Assembly: GCA_038326165.1 (NCBI GenBank)
Contig: JBBQJT010000015.1
Coordinates: forward strand, 1-63,260
Direction of reading: 5' to 3'
Length of the DNA stretch: 63,260 nt
Origin: JAEUUM01 sp038326165
Lineage (GTDB): Bacteria > Bacteroidota > Bacteroidia > Chitinophagales > Saprospiraceae
The notes under the pieces are model-generated. The model did no database searches, had not been told where the DNA came from, and saw only the letters and a list, made by a program, of their open reading frames with translations. How positions within the stretch are numbered: the stretch's first letter is position 1; each line of letters opens with the position of its first letter. Both the position numbers and the translations under genes were made by a program. Below are positions 61,102 through 63,260 of this stretch, piece after piece.

Positions 61102-61758
61102 ATGTTAGCAAAACAATTTATTACATTAATCTGGAAGGAAGCTCAGCTGGAGTACCGTCGCAAGTATGCTTTTAGCACTATCTTATTATATATCCTATCC
61201 ACTGTATTTATTGTCTATTCTGCCACTAAAACATCTTCTACCCAATTGTGGATAGCATTATTTTGGATTGTGCTTATGTTTTCTGCAACCAATGCCACTT
61301 CACGAAGTTTTTATCAGGAAAGTGGACATAGGCAGCTTTTTTATTATCAATTGTGTGATCCGTTGGTAATTATTTTCTCAAAATGGTTTTACAATACTAT
61401 TTTAATAGTTTTAGTTGGGTTGATGAATTGGATTGCTTTCAGTTTTTTTTGGTCTGGAGTTGTAAAAGATAAATTACTGTTTGTTTTTACTTTGTTTATT
61501 TGTTCCACTGCTTTGTCAGCCGTTTTTACCTTTATTTCATCTATTGCAGGCAAAGTGCCCAATACAGCAGCAATGACTGCGATTTTGGCTTTTCCCCTTT
61601 TGATACCCGTTTTATTGATTGGTTTGAAATTAACTGCGCAATCTTGCAATTTGATCAATGATACTTCGTTGAAGACTGATATAGGAACTTTACTTTCGAT
61701 TGATGGTTTGTTGATTGGAGCTATGATTTTTTTGTTTCCATTTGTTTGGAGAGATTAA
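61102..61758 (+). CDS. ccmB: Heme exporter protein B, CcmB
   Basis: A 218-residue inner-membrane protein with six hydrophobic segments. CcmB marks are ITLIWKEAQLEYRRKYAF at the N-terminus, SRSFYQESGHRQLFYYQLCDPLVI (~72-95), FISSIAGKVPNTAAMTAILAFPLLIPVLL (~150-178). CcmB is the permease of the CcmAB transporter that releases holo-CcmE during cytochrome c maturation. The ATPase gene ccmA is not in this window. A GTG six bases upstream is an alternative start. ccsA/ccmC follows 45 nt downstream. Confidence 0.88.
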   Translation: MLAKQFITLIWKEAQLEYRRKYAFSTILLYILSTVFIVYSATKTSSTQLWIALFWIVLMFSATNATSRSFYQESGHRQLFYYQLCDPLVIIFSKWFYNTILIVLVGLMNWIAFSFFWSGVVKDKLLFVFTLFICSTALSAVFTFISSIAGKVPNTAAMTAILAFPLLIPVLLIGLKLTAQSCNLINDTSLKTDIGTLLSIDGLLIGAMIFLFPFVWRD

Positions 61759-61803
61759 ATAACTGAATGAACCAATTGTTTGTGAAAAAGAGAAAATATT
61801 ATA

Positions 61804-62865
61804 ATGATGAAATGGGATAAAATCCTTCTTTGGGCTGGTGGTGTTTTAATATTGTATTCCATTATTTTTGGACTGGCAATACCATTAAAGCCTGGTATTA
61901 TTAATTTGGAACCATTTAACGTCAAAACAGGTGAATCAACTGAGCTTAAAATCGGTGGATACAATACCAGTTTTGACGCCAATAGAATCCCTGATGTCTA
62001 TCTTAAGTTTTCAGATAAACAGTTTCTGAAATTGGAAAACGTTAAGGTAAATTCAAAGTCAGAATTAACTGTGTCTTTAATTTTGCCTAAGTTTCTTCCT
62101 TTAAATGAAAAAGTTACTTCTACAGTATTGATTGTAAATGATAAAACAGATGGGGCAATGGTCAAACCCAATGCACTTTCTGTGGTTCAAGATTCGGTCA
62201 ATCCAAGCTTGTCAGGCTTGATATTTTTAACAGAACCAATTGGTAAATTAAATCACCCATCGGGTAAGTTTTTCCCATTTCGGCTGATACTTGAAGAAAC
62301 CATACGCAACACATATTACCATGTTCCATTGTGGTTTGCTATGATGATTGTACTGCTTTATGCCGCTTTTAAGTCTTATCGTTATTTGAGAACTAAGAAT
62401 AGCAAAGATGATAGTTATGCCAATTCTGCAACTGCTGTAGGACTTATATTAGGATTGTTTGGATTGGCAACAGGGGCAATTTGGGCCAAGTTTACTTGGG
62501 GAGAATATTGGAGCGGTGATGTGAAACAAAATATGACGGCTATTTTCCTACTCATTTATGGGGCATATTTTGTCTTGAGGAGCGCAATAGATGATGATCA
62601 AAGAAGTGCCACCTTAGCTGGTGCCTATAACATTTTTGCTTTTCTGGCCATGATTCCTCTTTTGTTTGTTATACCAAGAATGACGGATAGTTTACACCCA
62701 GGAAATGGTGGCAACCCTGCCATGGGAGGGGAGGATTTGGACAATACAATGAGAATGATATTTTATCCTGCTTGTTTAGGATGGATATTTTTTAGCCTCG
62801 CAATAAGTATAATACTGGGTAGATATTTGAACTTGAAGTACAAGTATGATTATGAATCTCAATAA
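61804..62865 (+). CDS. CcmC/CcsA-type cytochrome c biogenesis protein with periplasmic beta insert
   Basis: A 353-residue heme-handling membrane protein. After the first membrane helix (~8-26) it carries an unusual ~130-residue soluble segment (PFNVKTGESTELKIGGYN...), reminiscent of an IPT/TIG beta domain. The normal CcmC-like membrane core begins at ~165 with HVPLWFAMMIV, whose His can ligate heme. The WWD signature is altered: W232-G-E-Y-W236-S-G238-D239, so Gly stands where the third Trp is normally found. It likely attaches or delivers heme to CcmE. Two adjacent ATGs (61804, 61807) are possible starts. Confidence 0.85.
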   Translation: MMKWDKILLWAGGVLILYSIIFGLAIPLKPGIINLEPFNVKTGESTELKIGGYNTSFDANRIPDVYLKFSDKQFLKLENVKVNSKSELTVSLILPKFLPLNEKVTSTVLIVNDKTDGAMVKPNALSVVQDSVNPSLSGLIFLTEPIGKLNHPSGKFFPFRLILEETIRNTYYHVPLWFAMMIVLLYAAFKSYRYLRTKNSKDDSYANSATAVGLILGLFGLATGAIWAKFTWGEYWSGDVKQNMTAIFLLIYGAYFVLRSAIDDDQRSATLAGAYNIFAFLAMIPLLFVIPRMTDSLHPGNGGNPAMGGEDLDNTMRMIFYPACLGWIFFSLAISIILGRYLNLKYKYDYESQ

Positions 62866-62924
62866 AAATTCACAAATGTTGATAAGATCTATTTAGGAAA
62901 CCTTAAAAAGTCCTAATAGCTTGA

Positions 62925-62932
62925 TACTTTTG
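62925..62932 (+). promoter_or_regulatory. TAnnTTTG -7 box upstream of ccmD
   Basis: TACTTTTG lies 17 nt before the ccmD ATG at 62950, giving a possible internal promoter for ccmD and glutamate dehydrogenase. Confidence 0.45.
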
Positions 62933-62949
62933 TAATAAATGCCAATAAG

Positions 62950-63087
62950 ATGAACAGTGATGGTAAAATATATGTAGTTATTGCAGTGATGAGTTTACTT
63001 TTCATAGGTATATTTGCCATTGTTCTGTTAATGGATAGAAAACTTACTAAATTAGAAAAACAAATTAAAAGCAATGAGCGGAAGTGA
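62950..63087 (+). CDS. ccmD: CcmD-like heme exporter accessory peptide
   Basis: A 45-residue single-pass membrane protein: a short polar N-terminus, one hydrophobic helix (YVVIAVMSLLFIGIFAIVLL) and a basic tail (DRKLTKLEKQIKSNERK). This is the size and layout of CcmD, which in other bacteria stabilises the CcmAB-CcmC-CcmE complex. The position after ccmB and ccmC supports the call. Its 3' end overlaps the glutamate dehydrogenase start by 14 nt. It falls below usual ORF cut-offs. Confidence 0.8.
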   Translation: MNSDGKIYVVIAVMSLLFIGIFAIVLLMDRKLTKLEKQIKSNERK

Positions 63088-63260
63088 TTCATTTTTTAAA
63101 AGTGTAGAACGAAACTTCGATAAAGCCGCTGGACATACAGACCTTCATAAAGGTCTTTTGGCGCAAATCAAAGTCTGTAATGCAGTGTATTCAATGCATT
63201 TTCCTGTAAAAATTGGAAACGAATACCAAGTAATTGAAGCATATCGTGTGCAGCACTCAC
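63074..63260 (+). CDS. Glu/Leu/Phe/Val dehydrogenase, N-terminal part (cut by window end)
   Basis: The first 62 codons of a gene that runs off the window. It begins MSGSDSFFKSVERNFDKAAG and continues GLLAQIKVCNAVYSMHFPV, NEYQVIEAYRVQHS. This is the N-terminal substrate-binding domain of ELFV-family amino acid dehydrogenases, most like glutamate dehydrogenase, which interconverts glutamate and 2-oxoglutarate with NAD(P)H. The catalytic Lys lies beyond the window edge. The ATG overlaps the ccmD 3' end. Confidence 0.85.
   Translation, partial: MSGSDSFFKSVERNFDKAAGHTDLHKGLLAQIKVCNAVYSMHFPVKIGNEYQVIEAYRVQHS

Overview
The window reads as AT-rich chromosome of a member of the Bacteroidota. I lean towards a Saprospiraceae/Chitinophagales-like lineage, but that rank is an inference. 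The phylum evidence is consistent: three secreted proteins end in type IX secretion (T9SS) C-terminal sorting domains, and GldC, TamL, a TonB receptor with a DUF4249 lipoprotein, DUF5689 and DUF3667 are all present. Seventeen gene starts carry the Bacteroidota sigma-A -7 box TAnnTTTG, while Shine-Dalgarno sequences are almost absent. I saw no tRNA, rRNA, CRISPR array, insertion sequence or prophage.

Layout. 0-10 kb: a DUF5689 lipoprotein, a TrmN6-type tRNA methyltransferase, a small HTH protein, an HD hydrolase, then two large convergent T9SS cargo genes (a PNGase F-like glycosidase with a LamG insert, and a protein with eight ~94-residue repeats). 10-20.5 kb: housekeeping genes, namely a quinone-oxidoreductase-like MDR enzyme, a phosphodiesterase, a Cys/Met-metabolism PLP enzyme, RluD-like pseudouridine synthase, acyl-CoA reductase, endonuclease III, TamL divergent from a TrmH/SpoU methyltransferase, and pyrR-pyrB. 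20.6-28 kb: a thioredoxin-like envelope protein, TonB receptor/DUF4249/gldC, then a minus-strand pair of a class I glutamine amidotransferase and an unassigned ATP-grasp-like protein. 28-40 kb: DUF192 protein, S9 peptidase, a T9SS beta-helix protein, a cation/proton antiporter, an M13 peptidase, an MFS exporter, a DUF2130 nuclease-like coiled-coil protein and a class C beta-lactamase-like hydrolase. 40-52.5 kb: a decayed VOC-family gene, S4/Hsp15-like protein, PPK2, DUF58, thioredoxin, DUF3810 with an LtaS-like sulfatase, FkbM methyltransferase, a Dna2-like nuclease-helicase, DUF3667 and a TSUP transporter. 52.5-63.3 kb: M16 peptidase, a hidden 38-residue membrane peptide, a glycosyltransferase, the futalosine menaquinone genes mqnE and mqnA with a histidine phosphatase between them, an amidase, and the cytochrome c maturation genes ccmB-ccsA-ccmD running into a truncated glutamate dehydrogenase.

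How the genes connect. Menaquinone synthesis and cytochrome c maturation point to a respiring cell. The M13, M16 and S9 peptidases, the PNGase F-like enzyme, the beta-helix protein and the TonB/DUF4249 pair suggest turnover of protein or glycoprotein polymers at the cell surface. The best candidate for something undescribed is the glutamine amidotransferase/ATP-grasp pair (25768-27849). Other items deserving attention are a block-swapped inverted repeat able to form a pseudoknot (37129-37258), a freshly decayed VOC pseudogene, and a set of promoters placed so close to start codons that leaderless mRNAs are predicted.
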